Below, in pieces: positions 9,674 to 21,200 of a stretch of DNA of 64,000 nt (positions are counted from its first letter, which is position 1; each line of letters starts with the position of its first letter). Made by a program: the position numbers and the translations under genes. This DNA is from Cymbomonas tetramitiformis (taxonomy: Eukaryota > Chlorophyta > Pyramimonadophyceae > Pyramimonadales > Pyramimonadaceae), in NCBI GenBank assembly GCA_001247695.2, contig LGRX02027656.1, positions 1-64,000 of the forward strand, in the 5' to 3' direction. The notes under the pieces were generated by a model that was not told the origin of the DNA, did not search any database, and worked only from the letters and a program-made list of their open reading frames with translations.

Positions 9674-10955
9674 CAGGTGCCATGTGCACAGTGCCCTCTG
9701 AGGTGAGGCGTTTGGCGACAGAGGTGGACTGGAAGTCCGTCAATGGCGTGTGGGACCCGTGGGCAGGCACTGGTGGCTACTGCCCGACGCTCCAGTCCTA
9801 CCACAAGGACCGAAGTAAAAGGGGGCTAGCCGCCACGATTTTTCGATGTAGTTGATGTTTGAGTGCTTAAAGATCATCCTTGGGTGCTCAAATATTTATC
9901 AAAAACATGTGCCGGGTGATATACTCGATATGGGTATGCACTTGTGAGGGCTGAAGAGGTGGGGGTAAAATTAATTCAAATTAAATAAAAAGGCCAGTCC
10001 TACCACAAGGACCGAAATGTTTCTCACGCTAGCTACCTCCACGAAGGTCCTGTGAAAATTCGGAGGCCCATGTTGTCAAGTTCGCGAGCTGCTCTTTCTG
10101 CAGTGTCTTGTCAAAAAAATGATCGGAGGTCATCTTCGCCCTCAAAATATCGGTTGAAGTTGCCTGGGTATACAAAATCCGAAAATATCACTGTGGTGTG
10201 GTTGGAATTTAGTGATTTTTAACGCTACCCATGCTTAATGTTGATAACGTAGCATGAAATTGCGACATTGTTTAGGCAAGCGGGCAAAGGGGTACTCAGT
10301 TTAGGTCCCAATGAGACTACAATCCGGAGGATAGGCACTAGGAGCATCAAGAGGATGGTTAAAAAAATTCCCGCGCGTCCGGTCCTTGTGATAGGACTGA
10401 ACGAGATTCCAGTCCTTTCACAAGGACTGTCGGGCAGTAGCCACTGGGGTCATCAGTGAGGTGATGGTAGAGCAATGGCCGCAGTTGAGATTCATGAACA
10501 ATGACTGGAACTCTCAGTTGGGTTGGCCTGAGGCGCATGATGCACTTCAGCCGGGTAATTATCGCATATGGAAGGAGAAGTATGGTGTCTGTGACGCAGT
10601 GGTGACTTCGCCTTGGTTCGCAGCGCTGGATATCGCGTTCCCGTTGGCAGTAATGGCCAGTCGTGTGGTGGCATGTGTCCATGTTCCATCTTACTATTTA
10701 ACAGACATGACCGAGAGCAGGGCTGCGTACTTCAGACGATTGAGTCAGACAGGACGCTTGCATGTGATTGGGCATCTGGAACATGGACCTATTGGCCGCA
10801 GGTGTATGTGGGTCTTGGTGTTCAAGAACCCATTGGTCAGAGCCAGAATGTTACAAGGCGGAGAAGGTGAAGGCATTGGTATGTTCACTTTCAGTTTGGG
10901 CAAGTTCATGGCAGATGGTGATACGACCCAGTATGCTGAGCAAGCCCACATTTGA
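9674..10955 (+). CDS. Ty3/Gypsy polyprotein, part 4: second methyltransferase-like domain (split by MITE-3)
   Basis: Two pieces, about 9677-9773 and 10448-10955, read as one frame once MITE-3 and one CTGG copy are removed. The joined reading carries WDPWAGTG followed by VISEVM, an SAM-binding motif I (FxGxG-like). Next come an acidic strand end FMNNDWN and a motif IV-like VVTSPWF (nt 10605-10619) after a short spacer. This order (I, then S/D-P-P/W-Y/F) is that of amino-methyltransferases acting on adenine N6 or cytosine N4. Trp in place of the second Pro makes activity uncertain. It would give one retroelement two DNA-methyltransferase-type domains of different chemistry. Other Rossmann enzymes are possible. 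The frame ends at 10955, probably the polyprotein C-terminus. Confidence 0.6.
9774..10443. mobile_element. MITE-3, 670 bp element inserted in methyltransferase motif I
   Basis: Flanked by CTGG at 9770-9773 and 10444-10447. The ends TGGCTACTGCCCGAC and its inverse are identical over 15 bases. Sub-terminal sequence repeats a short palindrome-like unit CAGTCCT..CACAAGGAC at about 9792, 9996, inverted at 10380, and at 10411. The core 10073-10153 matches the reverse complement of MITE-1 at about 4564-4654 (shared blocks GAGCTGCTCTTTCTG and CTCAAAATATCG). Both therefore belong to one family, inserted in opposite orientation. There is no coding capacity. Confidence 0.85.
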
Positions 10956-10992
10956 GTCTGTGCTACTGCACGCAGCAGCTACAGATGGGGGA

Positions 10993-11203
10993 TGTTGGAA
11001 TCTGGGCTTGCATATAAGAGTTCAGCGTTCGATAACAGGGTATCAGAATTTTTAAAATTTTGTAGCTCTGCAATCTTATGCTGTGTTGAGATGCTCGATC
11101 AGTTACCGGCACCAGTGGATATTAATGATGTTTATGATCAGTCGCGAGTGTTAAGTTCGTTCGATTCCGAGATTGTACCATCATATGCACGCGTTTGCGA
11201 CAG
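10993..11203 (+). repeat. 211 bp direct repeat, copy 1
   Basis: Apparently identical to 11731-11941, 738 bp downstream. It starts TGTTGGAATC and ends GCGACAG. The two copies could be short LTRs of a miniature retroelement (TG...CA ends) or the result of a local duplication. No matching target-site duplication flanks the pair. Confidence 0.85.
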
Positions 11204-11730
11204 CTGTAACAAACGCCGGCTTCTCATGGTACCGCGCCGGGTTTGTTCAGCTGGTGACACGCATGACAGTGGTGACAGCATGACAGGCTTTACGAAGATG
11301 ACCATCTGTGAGATGCAGACTTGTCAGAGAAGATATAGTCACCATCAGGTGACCAGGGAATGATAAGACGAAGATGGCAGTGACTCCTTTGCCGCTGACG
11401 TGTCAGTCAGAATGCGGTAAACGGTAACATTGTTAGAGCTGGCATGGGATAATGACTTTCCATTGGCCAGATGAAGATTTAAGGGCTAGAACCCGTTACA
11501 GTTTTGGGAAATGTGACAGGACATTGAGATATAAGTAGACTCTGACCGAAGGTCAGGCTAGTGGACTCATTATTGTTTTGCCTTCGCAAGTACTAGGTGG
11601 CTGTTCGCGTGCCAGTGCTAGAGTGCTAAGACAGTTCTGCTCACAGCTTTTGTACACACAATAATTCGTATTTTGTGATATAATATCAATTTTGACGGAT
11701 ATATTTTGCTGCTGTTTTCATACTTTTTCA
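11204..11730 (+). repeat. LTR-like segment between the 211 bp repeats
   Basis: About 526 bp beginning TGTAAC and ending TTTTTCA, so it has the TG...CA ends of an LTR. It has a TATA-like GATATAAGTAG near 11529, followed by a promoter-proximal-looking stretch and an AT-rich tail. It lies just after the Gypsy polyprotein and could be its 3' LTR or a solo LTR. No second copy is in the window, so this is unproven. Confidence 0.35.
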
Positions 11731-11941
11731 TGTTGGAATCTGGGCTTGCATATAAGAGTTCAGCGTTCGATAACAGGGTATCAGAATTTTTAAAATTTTG
11801 TAGCTCTGCAATCTTATGCTGTGTTGAGATGCTCGATCAGTTACCGGCACCAGTGGATATTAATGATGTTTATGATCAGTCGCGAGTGTTAAGTTCGTTC
11901 GATTCCGAGATTGTACCATCATATGCACGCGTTTGCGACAG
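11731..11941 (+). repeat. 211 bp direct repeat, copy 2
   Basis: Second copy of 10993-11203 with no mismatch seen by eye. Such identity implies a recent duplication or gene conversion, or an assembly artefact. Confidence 0.85.
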
Positions 11942-12395
11942 AACCCATCGTCGACATGAGCTTTGACCACTACGAGCTCACCCCGCAGCATCCTCCACTC
12001 TCCCCTCCACCCTGCGTGCGAGCGTGCCCCTTGGCCACTGCCTGGTGGTGTTTGGTGGTGCTGCAGCCGTCATCCCGCCGCTTTTCCTCTCTGCTTTCGC
12101 GCTTGTGTGCGGCAGAGTGGAGGCACACCTCATCTTCTACCTTCGTCTCTCTCAGAGTGCCCGCGTCACCGCACGCGCTCTGGTGGTGCCGCCCACCCTC
12201 GCCCCGCACCGCGTGGGCGTTGGTTGACCGCATCTTGGCGGCGCTCGACTTCATCCACCATCGAGAGCTACGCCGCCATCCACCCTCGACCGCTGGAGCC
12301 TAGGATTGCCGGCTGGCCTGCGGGAGTAGCTTATCCCCGCAGCACATGCATGGGCGTAAGCCCCTAGAGCACGCATCTAGAGACCAACGCAGGCG
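11942..12395. other. GC-rich stretch without recognised gene
   Basis: Several overlapping short frames exist because the stretch is GC-rich and stop-poor. None shows a domain. It precedes the hairpin repeat as the ORF at 61795 precedes the second copy, so it may be the decayed 3' coding end of the same element. Confidence 0.4.
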
Positions 12396-12690
12396 GAGCC
12401 ACACTAGTTGGGTTGAAAAAAACCCCTTTGGGTCTCACAAGATGTATGTTTCCTTAGGGTTTTGCCTTTGTGCTTGTCGTAGGATGTTAGGCCTGGCCTG
12501 GCAAGTTGGCATCGTGGCACCTCACACCTTCAGGGTGAGGTGGTGTCATGGGGAGACAGACTTTCGCCCCCCCCATAAAATGGGGGTGACTGTCTCTTCC
12601 TGTGTCACCCCTCGCCGTGTAGTGTCACTTGCATCTTGCCTGCCGTCAGTTCCGTCCGATAATAAAACACCTAAGTTATTTTATTATCTC
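12396..12690 (+). repeat. Dispersed repeat with conserved hairpins, copy A
   Basis: Shares blocks with 62350-62645: CTAGTTGGGTTGA, a CACCTTC.GGGTGAGGTGGTG block, and a TAAAAC-rich end. Hairpin 1: CACCTCAC (12518-12525) pairs with GTGAGGTG (12535-12542). Hairpin 2: GAGACAG (12553-12559) pairs with CTGTCTC (12590-12596), enclosing CCCCCAT/ATGGGGG with an AAA loop. It may be an LTR or 3' end of a retroelement with structured RNA. Confidence 0.7.
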
Positions 12691-13195
12691 ATCTTAGACT
12701 GTGATATGCTGAGTGGCCTCTGCCTCCCACTCGTTGTTTCTTGCCGGGTTGGCCTATATATATATCCACCCTTTGTATATATGTATTTCGTCCTTCCCGT
12801 CAGATTCATTACATTTTCAATTACTCCTATAAAGTGATTTTGATCTATACAATACATGATCGCATTATATATACAACGATATATCGGTGATATACAAGCC
12901 AAAAAACACGTTGTCCAGGAATCAAAAGTGTCAAAAATCAGTTCTCACAACCGCTTATTCGAGTATTACGGCTTGCTCCTCATCCGCTGCAGATACTACA
13001 ACGGTCCCAACAAATATGTACATAATTGCCCGGCATGTACGCGCCATATCCTGCGAACGACTGAGTCAAGCTTTCGAATGAAACAAAGAAAACATCACCA
13101 AGCTTTTGAAAAAAAGTCTGACGACAATCCTTCAAAATTGTCAGAAGTAGGAAACGTTATATCAGGACTGTCCCCGCATCCTGAGCTGTGGCAGC
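12691..13195. other. AT-rich spacer with short TA runs
   Basis: Contains TATATATATAT near 12759 and other short AT repeats. No coding domain was recognised on either strand. Confidence 0.5.
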
Positions 13196-13200
13196 GTGGA

Positions 13201-13345
13201 CACCCCCCCGTAAGTACACTTTTTTTTTCCAGACTGAGCCCAGGGGCTCCGCCCCCCACACCCCCGTAAGTACACTTTTTTTTTCCAGACTGAGAGTGGG
13301 GGCTCCGCCCCCCACACCCCGTTAGTACACTTTTTTTTTGGTGAC
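13201..13345 (+). repeat. Tandem repeat, unit about 56 bp, 2.5 copies
   Basis: Units start at GTAAGTACAC (13210, 13266) and GTTAGTACAC (13321). Each has a T-run and a C/G-rich block GGGGCTCCGCCCCC that is itself a small inverted repeat. Confidence 0.85.
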
Positions 13346-13686
13346 TGTGTCACCAACTTGCATTCTAGGAGCTTTGCAGACTGCGTCACATGTCGTGAAA
13401 CTTGGCGACCACCTATCTGTATCTGAACACAACGTGTCGACGACGACAACGACAACGCTTTGCGGGCGTCATCGTCACCGTGTCCTGTGACACTGCACTG
13501 CACTGGCACTGTCTCAGACTGTCACCAACTTGCACTCTGTCAGACTGTCACCAACTTGCACTCTGGGAGCTCGAGCTCTGCGAGCTCCTGTGTATAATTC
13601 CCAACGCTCATGACACTGTCACCAACTTTCATCCTGGGAGCTTTGCGGACTGCGTCACATGTCGTAAAACCTGGCGACCACCTACC
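13346..13686 (+). repeat. Direct repeat pair of about 75 bp and shorter internal copies
   Basis: 13346-13420 and 13610-13686 share most bases, including CTGCGTCACATGTCGT and GGCGACCACCTA. Between them ACTGTCACCAACTTGCACTCT occurs twice in tandem (about 13520-13565). Confidence 0.75.
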
Positions 13687-13855
13687 TGATCACAAAAGTG
13701 TGACGACGTACTCCACACATTAAACGCCGCATGGGCCCTCCGTCGGAGACGGGAGGGTATTAAAAAACGATGTGATTCTCTTGACCTTGATCATCGTAAA
13801 CTACTTGTAGGTTCAGCTCTTTGTGCAGCCTGTGCGTTGTGGGATGATAGCTCTA

Positions 13856-13932
13856 TACCTCAAAATGTAAGTATGGGACTTCAAAATGTAAGTATGAGGT
13901 ACTTCAAAATGTAAGTATGGGACTTCAAAACC
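13856..13932 (+). repeat. Short tandem repeat around TTCAAAATGTAAGTATG
   Basis: The block (C/T)TCAAAATGTAAGTATG appears three times with short spacers, followed by a diverged fourth start. Confidence 0.85.
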
Positions 13933-15153
13933 GAAAGCTTAAGAGTGTTGTTAACTCAAGCTCTTTAATAGACAAAGCTTTTAGAAGTTTAGACGTCACA
14001 TTGTATCAAATAAACTGTGACACACTCTAATGTTTTAATCGAATTATTCTCTTTGAAATCAGCTTGTGTGTGCGAGGCGTTCAGGGGTGCATGGAAACGT
14101 TTTAGAGTCTCACAGTTTCTCTTTTGACTCTTCGAAGTCCCCCCGTAGCTGGATGAAATTATAACGCAGGTACTTCAAAGAATGTAAGCCTGATGGTTGG
14201 CAGTTGGTGAGGTGCTGGCTGCTGTTTATAGGAGATTCAAAAGCTGGAAGCTGTTCCCGTATCCCGTGCTCCTCGCAGCGTGTTGCATGATAGTATTATT
14301 TCTGCTACAAAGGCTCCATCACACCTTATCCGCCGAGGTATGATTTTCGTCATCAGCTGAATTTGATACTTTATATTTAGGCAGCGGTAGAAGTTGCGAG
14401 TCGCTATATAGTTTGTGCTTGATCGATAATAGTTTTGACTGCGCAATATTGTTTTCGAAGCAAAGACTGGCAAATAAAACAGAATACCGTGGCATACGTG
14501 CCCGGCCGCGTGCCGCAGCAGGAATATTGCACTGCCCTCAATTTCAAATTCAGTATTGGCAGCGTTACTAGAGGGCGAGGCATAAAGAGTCGAACCACTA
14601 ACTTCTTGCCGTCTTCTTCTTTGCTGTGCTATTTATGCCAGTTACAAGCTCTAGTACATTCATTTCCAACAGCGGCTTCTGACCGACAACATCATCGTAT
14701 TCTACTCCAGTCTACTACAGCACTCTCGGCGCACTCAACCTGGATCACTTGCATAAACACTCCAAGCGCGTGCACTCAGATGTGAGCGCCCACGAGTGCT
14801 CGTTCCAGCTGTCGGACATTCGTTTCGCTTTCCAAGAATTTTCGCCCATATTCCTGCTGTTGAGATTAACGCCTTAACACTGCGATGTGTATTCTTCCTC
14901 CGGGTAACTCTGGTGCCGGTACTCTTCTACAGTCGCGCGTTTGCATCAAGCCGAGGACCTTCGATAGTGCTCTATCAGATTATTGATATCACCATCGGAG
15001 TCCCAACTGAGTTGCATGTGCTCTTCAAGCCAGTGGTCTCGAGTGACTTTGCACTTGACTGATCCAATATTGTTTTATGATTATTGATGATTCTTATTAT
15101 ACTTGCTTCCATAAACGCAATATTGAAAAGGCAGCGTGGAGCTTGGTGTGCAG
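13933..15153. other. Presumed 5' part of the LRR gene or its upstream region
   Basis: No clear start codon exon or signal peptide was found. Two stretches resemble decayed LRR units on the plus strand: about 14709-14779, ending CACTCAGAT before a GTGAGC donor, and about 14975-15050, with a GVPTEL motif. Neither is good enough to call an exon. Confidence 0.3.
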
Positions 15154-15225
15154 TGATCTTGCAAGCTCTTCTTTGACGGGAACGATACCGACTGAGATTG
15201 GAACCTTAACCGTGCTCACAGAGTT
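15154..15225 (+). CDS. LRR exon a (72 bp)
   Basis: One plant-type leucine-rich repeat, reading SLTGTIPTEIGTLTVLTEL at its core. Bounded by acceptor GTGTGCAG and donor GTGAGTCC. The exon starts after one base of a codon boundary and ends with two bases left over, like the other LRR exons, so exons can be added or lost without breaking the frame. Confidence 0.8.
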
Positions 15226-18200
15226 GTGAGTCCTATCTACAAAATACATCTCAGGAGTAGTAGACTAGTCATATACGAGGTTTGATTGAGTTGCTGTCCT
15301 AGCCACTGAGGGGAATAACGTCAGAAACTTGACTAGCCCATCGACATCAAAACTTAGCAAGCTGACCGCATTATGTGAGAAATTCTTCCAGGGGGCATGC
15401 AGGCTGAGGTTGACCATAGTCTGATATTTGTAAGCCACGCTGACAGTGTTTTCTTGATATGTTGCGTGCAAGTGAGCCAGGGGCGAGTAGGTCAGTGGCT
15501 CGTTAATGGTTGCCACTGTGCACGACTATGATGTATCGTAAGGAGGGTGTGGTCTGGAGCTCGCTGAATGTTCTTATGCATCATTATCAACAGCAGTGTC
15601 GTGCAGGTGGGGGGGGTGACCCACCTTGTCATTTGTGCTCGATATGGCAGTGCGCGTAGTCTAAATATACTTCGTATAATGACATGAGTTTGTGCACCGA
15701 TGTCTCACCCTCCTTTGACAATTTGCACCAAACCATACCCGCTTTAGGGTTTGTGTAGAACTGCAACGTCAACAGCCGGATAAGGAGGTCCCCACATGGC
15801 AGGGATGTAACAAACTTCTTCTCTGAGGATACAGACAAAAACAAAATCGGGTCCGACATATACTGACCCACACTGAAGTTGGTACCAACTGTAGACGTAA
15901 TCGTTAGAATTTGGCCAAAGTTTTGTCAGTTAACAGAGAAAAAGAGGTATTTACGAAGGATTGAAACGTGAGGGTTTGAAGCCTATTTTCGGTTGAGTGC
16001 TCTTTGACCTCTTAGTTGAGCCTGCATATCTATGCTGTTCTTCACACCACCCACCGACATGTATATAGTTGTGCAAGGCAAAAGTTAGAACCTTGAGGTA
16101 CTACACATGAGTGTGTTGGCCACACCTTGGTTAGACATAGTTACACTGTCAACTCTAACCGTAGTGTGTAACCTGCTAATGTATGTTGTAGCACTGAACG
16201 CGACGAAAGGGTGCGTGAAGGGATAGTAGAATAGCATTTCTCCTAGGTGAACTGCTGGACTTGCTTGGGAGAATTTGGGATACATTCCCTTTAACAAGTT
16301 AACGCCCGTGCATTAGGAGATGCACCACATAATACTTTAGAATTGTAACGCCCATCAACCGTCGGGAGACCCCGATTTAACCAGGTTTTTAACCAGATAC
16401 CGGGATGAGGATGGCGGTTGTTGCAGGATCATGGGTAGCAACTGCTTGACGGGCTCAGTGCCAACACAGCTCAGCCAGCTAACTGCGTTAACAAACATGT
16501 GAGTATGTTTCCAGGGAAGCATACTTGAATGAGCTTGAACTTATGATAGTTGTGAGCCAATGCTGCTGGTGGCTTGATAAGTTGCATGTAAGTGATCGTC
16601 AATAGTCAGATGCAGAAGGTCCCACTCCGTGGCGGGGTCAGAAACTCATTTTCCGAGAACCTTGGCAATAGAAGTCATATTACATCGTATGCCTCCACAC
16701 CCTGCGCTACCCACTGATGACGCGAGCATGAATTCGGTTTAAACCGTCATCAGTGGGCAGCAGCTGCCACGTCATGAATGTGGCTTTTTGGAGGGTCAAA
16801 GCTCAAACCCTAAGTTCAAGAGAGTCACAAGCTGAGCCTTAACCCCAAGTCGGGAGATAGAGCCTGCCCCTTTCTATTTTGGTACCTTTTTTTGGATGAA
16901 TTGTTCTTCTGAAAGCCAAGATAACTTTACCTAATAACGAACCGGTCAAAAGGTCAAAACTTTTGATCAAGCCGCATTTTGATAAACCATGTATGTAGGT
17001 TTAGGTTGGATATATAGCTTGTCCCCCTCCCCCCTCGCTCTAGCGTGCGCTATACTGCCAGAAGAGGTGCACGGTTTAGTGTCACGCTATTTTGGCATGA
17101 TTGTCGTCCCTTGAGAATAAGAGTATGCATAATAGAAGCTGTTTTGGCCAGGGAGACACCCGTCAGCGTCCAGCGCCAACTTGGTCCACTTGTTTGTTAT
17201 CGTTGTGCCGCTAAAGTCACCCCGGTCACCGGGGAGTCTCCTGTAACTGCCGGTGGCTTTCTTCTGCGGAGCCCGTACCAGTAAGCTCCTATGCCATGCC
17301 ACGTCCCGCAGTACCTCCCAGTGCTCAAAGAGCTCTTGCGGCTGGCCAACCCTGCAACCCAACTCCAGGGAATCGTGAAGCACCATTTTAACCACAAGAT
17401 ATGACCTCCTTTTCTCAATGTATGTAACACCACCGACAGCCCCTCCGTTGTTGAGCCGATGTGCTCCCACCGCACGACCGTGCCCGTCACGCCTTTGTCA
17501 TCAGCCTACCCTGCTTGCATACTTCACCAGCAACCACGTCCTCACTGTGCCCTCATCGTCAGCCTACCCGGCCTACAACGAGCTCGTGCTTTTCACGACT
17601 CGTGAAACTGCTCTCCCCTTAACGGATCCTCCGGTTTTTTCGTCATTCACCAACACATCCTCGGTATCGCCTTTGCCGTACTGGATCTGTGCTCGTCCAT
17701 TCCCGGAGTAATATTGTGCTAACCCTGGGTACCACTTGTCGACATCCTCCTGAAAACTCTCGAGTGTTGTCCCTTTCGAGACACTGCCCGCCATAGTTTT
17801 CATCGGTCTCCATTATTCCTCCTCCACGTAGAAGCTCTCTAGTAGGAGGGGATGCACACCATGATGGCATTCAATGCAGTTCCACTTGGAGGCTCCAGTC
17901 AGCTCGGAACCTCTCAGCCTTCTAGGAGTATAAATGAGGTCCCACCGCCGTTCCAATTCCTCCCACCCCCGACGGGAGCACCTCCAGCTCTTGGCGGAAA
18001 CATGACAAAATGACGTGCTTGTTGGAGAGCACGAAGAAGAGCTTGAGCAAATAAAGCCTCGCTGCTGGCTTTGCCAGATAAACCGACTGTTGGAGCCAAT
18101 TGAAGGCTACCAAGTTGTCACCCATCGTTTCGATGCATGATGGGCAGATCTTGTTATCGCTTCCGGTAACGACCGGTAACGATTGTGGATCTTGTCGAGC

Positions 18201-21200
18201 CTCATTTTCATTTTCATGCTGAAAAACGCTGAATATGCTGGAAAACTGCTCTTCCTTGAGGTCCACTACCAAGCCGAGGTGCTCCAAGATCCGTGTTGGG
18301 TGTCACTGCCCCTTGCTCTTGTTTGGACGCAACCCAAGCCGTGTTCTCTCAACTCCAACCGGCCTCCTCATGACTCTCCATGAGCAACAAAAAGTCATCC
18401 ATGTGGGGGAAAACCCTCGCTCCTTGCTGATCTGCGCCGCGAATTGCTCCACTGGCTCGCCAGGAAATCTCCCATCATCGGCATCCCATTTGACCAATCC
18501 GCCGCTCAACAACTTCTAGTAGTTGTCTCGCAGTTGGAGTTGTGAGGCACTCCACCAACGCTCGCATGAACTTCACAAGGACACGATGAAAATCGTTCCG
18601 GCTAAACGGCAACGTCGAGAACTGGTGCAACTTCCCGGTGAGATCGAAATGCACTTTGAAGACCGGATTGATCTCTACTGCATGATACATGTCCTTGAGA
18701 TCGAAGCTGAAACGCCGGTCGTCCTTCTTCGCCAGACGGCGCAGCTTCCTCAGCGCCTCCATCTTCATGCATGACTAACAGCAACAACTGTTGAGCCAAC
18801 ACAACGACCATGACAACTTGCCGTTTGCTCGTTCCTGGCTATGGTACCCGAAACCCCACGAAACATGCCATTCCCCGGGCTGCCTTCGACCATGCTCCAG
18901 TCTTAGGACATCGCTGAGTCTCCTCCAACCAGATTTGCTAATATTGGGGAGTCGCATCTCGCAACAATGTACCATGCTTGAATGGCTGTGGAGGTCCTCG
19001 CAATGAACGGATCTTTTGCCGCATGCGCAATTCACTGTTGCATCTCTGAGTTGGTACCCGTCACGTCCCAATCACCTCTCCTCAATCTTATTGCCTCTTC
19101 CTGTAGAGTAAGGATTTTCTCCTCCTGTAGAGTAAGGATTTTCTGTTTAGTGCTCGGAGAAGGTGGAGACAGTGGGGAGTAGATGGTTGCAAGCGTACTA
19201 CTTCCCATACATGATCACCCGCACCTTTGCCGTGGCCTCCGGTCTCCTTGCCCTTGCCCATACGTTCGCCGTCGCCTCTCTCCGCCTTACCAACCTCCTT
19301 GTTGGCAGCCTTCTTGGCCACTCGGCGTTGCTGGTTATGAACACCTTGCCTGTCAAGCTGTTAAACCCGGCAAGCGACTTGTTCAGCACAGTGCACGCAA
19401 TGCCAGCCTCTGTAAGTTCTGTACAGCCGTACACTTTTTCCTCGATAAAGGCCAATTTTGCCTTCAGTTCATTGTTGCCGCCATCGAGTCAGTTTCCAGC
19501 CCTCCGTGCAGCTGCAACATTGTGTAACGAGTACACAACAAGTGAACACCCACACAAGAGCTTAGCCCAATGCAAAGTCGCACACAGGCCTCCATGATTA
19601 CGGGACAACTCATCTTTCTCCACGAGAGCGAGGGTTACTTTAGCGAAACAGAGATGACTGAGTCGTGCAAGAAGGCCATTGCTGGTCCCAACACTAGAAA
19701 CTCGCACTTTATAGTGGGGTCGGTATTCTTGGAGAGGGAGTCGCGGCTTGTCGCTATAGAGGTTATACAATTATGACAGACGAGTGGCATGGGTCCTAGC
19801 TAGGCTGAGCGCTTGACTGGGACAGGTTCAGATCTGTGTATGGCGCTTGGCGCACACTTCAGTTTCTTATTGTTTGAGCTGCATATTGTTGGCAAATAAC
19901 GATGAAATCGCGACCTCTGAGGCTGCTTCCTTCTTCTCGGTGGACCCGTTCGATTCGACTGTTCAGGCCAACAATTTCATATACTTGCACATCCTGGCCA
20001 TCAGAATCCGCTGATGCCCCATGCTGCTGCTGTCACTGCTGCTGTCACTGCTGCTGCTGCTGCTGTCACTGCTGCTGCTGTCACTGCTGCGTTTTGATGA
20101 GCTCGGACAGGATTCTTTCGGTAGTTTCCATTCCGTCTCAGACACAAGGTGGCCGATTCCCAGATTGCGGACCGCCCCAGCTTCTTTGGAAGACATTGTA
20201 AACTGTCTCTCTTTTTTAAACGTCTGCTGATCCATTTCCTTCCTCCCTTCAACTCGATGCTCGGAAGCTGAAAATATGTAAACGGAATTGATTTGCTTTC
20301 ACAGTGTTTAAAAGACACAAGGTGCATCGCAGAATCGCTGTTTCGTAGAGTAATTCACTGTAAGTGCATGACCAGAACTTACACAAACCCTAGCTTTGTG
20401 AATCTCAAGATCTCCACCAGGCTTTGTCGATGTGGTCATCTGCTGTCATCATCGGCCGAGTTGATTCTCGAGATCTCGCTTTGACTTTGCCCTTTCGACT
20501 TCGCATTTGGATGTCGCTCCTCCGATGATTCTGACTCGACTGCGACTGTTCAGCGTCAATCGTTGTGATTTGAGTTCTGATTTTAAGTAAGTGAGTAAGC
20601 AAGTATGTCATTTGCCCAGGTTCGTCCTTATAATGTCAGGAAAGAGCAGGGGTTGCATGGACCATCTCCCAGACTTGTTACGCAATCGCACCGCTTTGTT
20701 AAGTAGCTCATCACAGGCAGGGTGTGGTTTGGGGTTGATTGACATACAATGCCATGTATAATGAACAAGAGTTCATCCTTCTCCGGACTTGTGTATTCTC
20801 AGAGTTCGATGCTTTAGAAACGGTCCGAATTTTTTTGAGTGAGGAAACAACTGATTTGGTGCACCTTTCTTCTGCCCGAAATCGTGTGTTTCCGACCAAA
20901 AACCTACCTACAAACAGTTTGGGGCTAAACCGTCATCGGTGGGCAACTTCGGTTGGCAAGACACAATATGGCCGAATGCATGGAAAGGGTGCACACCCTA
21001 AGTCCAAGAGAGTCATGAGCCTTAGATCCCTGGCGTTACAGACCTTGAATATATGCATTACCCATCAAAACGCGGCAATCTGATGCGGTAAAGTGTAGAG
21101 TATTCGTTTCCTAGAGAAATACACAGTGAGTGAGTGGCTAGAACTGGGGACAAGATACATGTACCATCTAAACTTCGGAATAAGCAGAGTGATCAGATCT

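Larger units (their letters stand above)
17040..20235 (-). mobile_element. D1: degenerate PAT/kangaroo-like retrotransposon
   Basis: Read on the minus strand, fragments occur in the order of the better copies D2 and D4: gag (about 19770-19163), RT (18768-18300), post-RT block, Tudor-like piece (about 17770-17660) and recombinase piece (17470-17100). Frames shift many times. It lies in the intron between LRR exons b and c. No terminal repeats were recognised, and the right edge is approximate, possibly including the Ser/Asp-rich frame at 19963-20235. Confidence 0.7.

Noticed and set aside
10993..11941. LTR pair of the Gypsy polyprotein
   Set aside because: Both copies lie downstream of the coding region, 738 bp apart, and no copy was found upstream.
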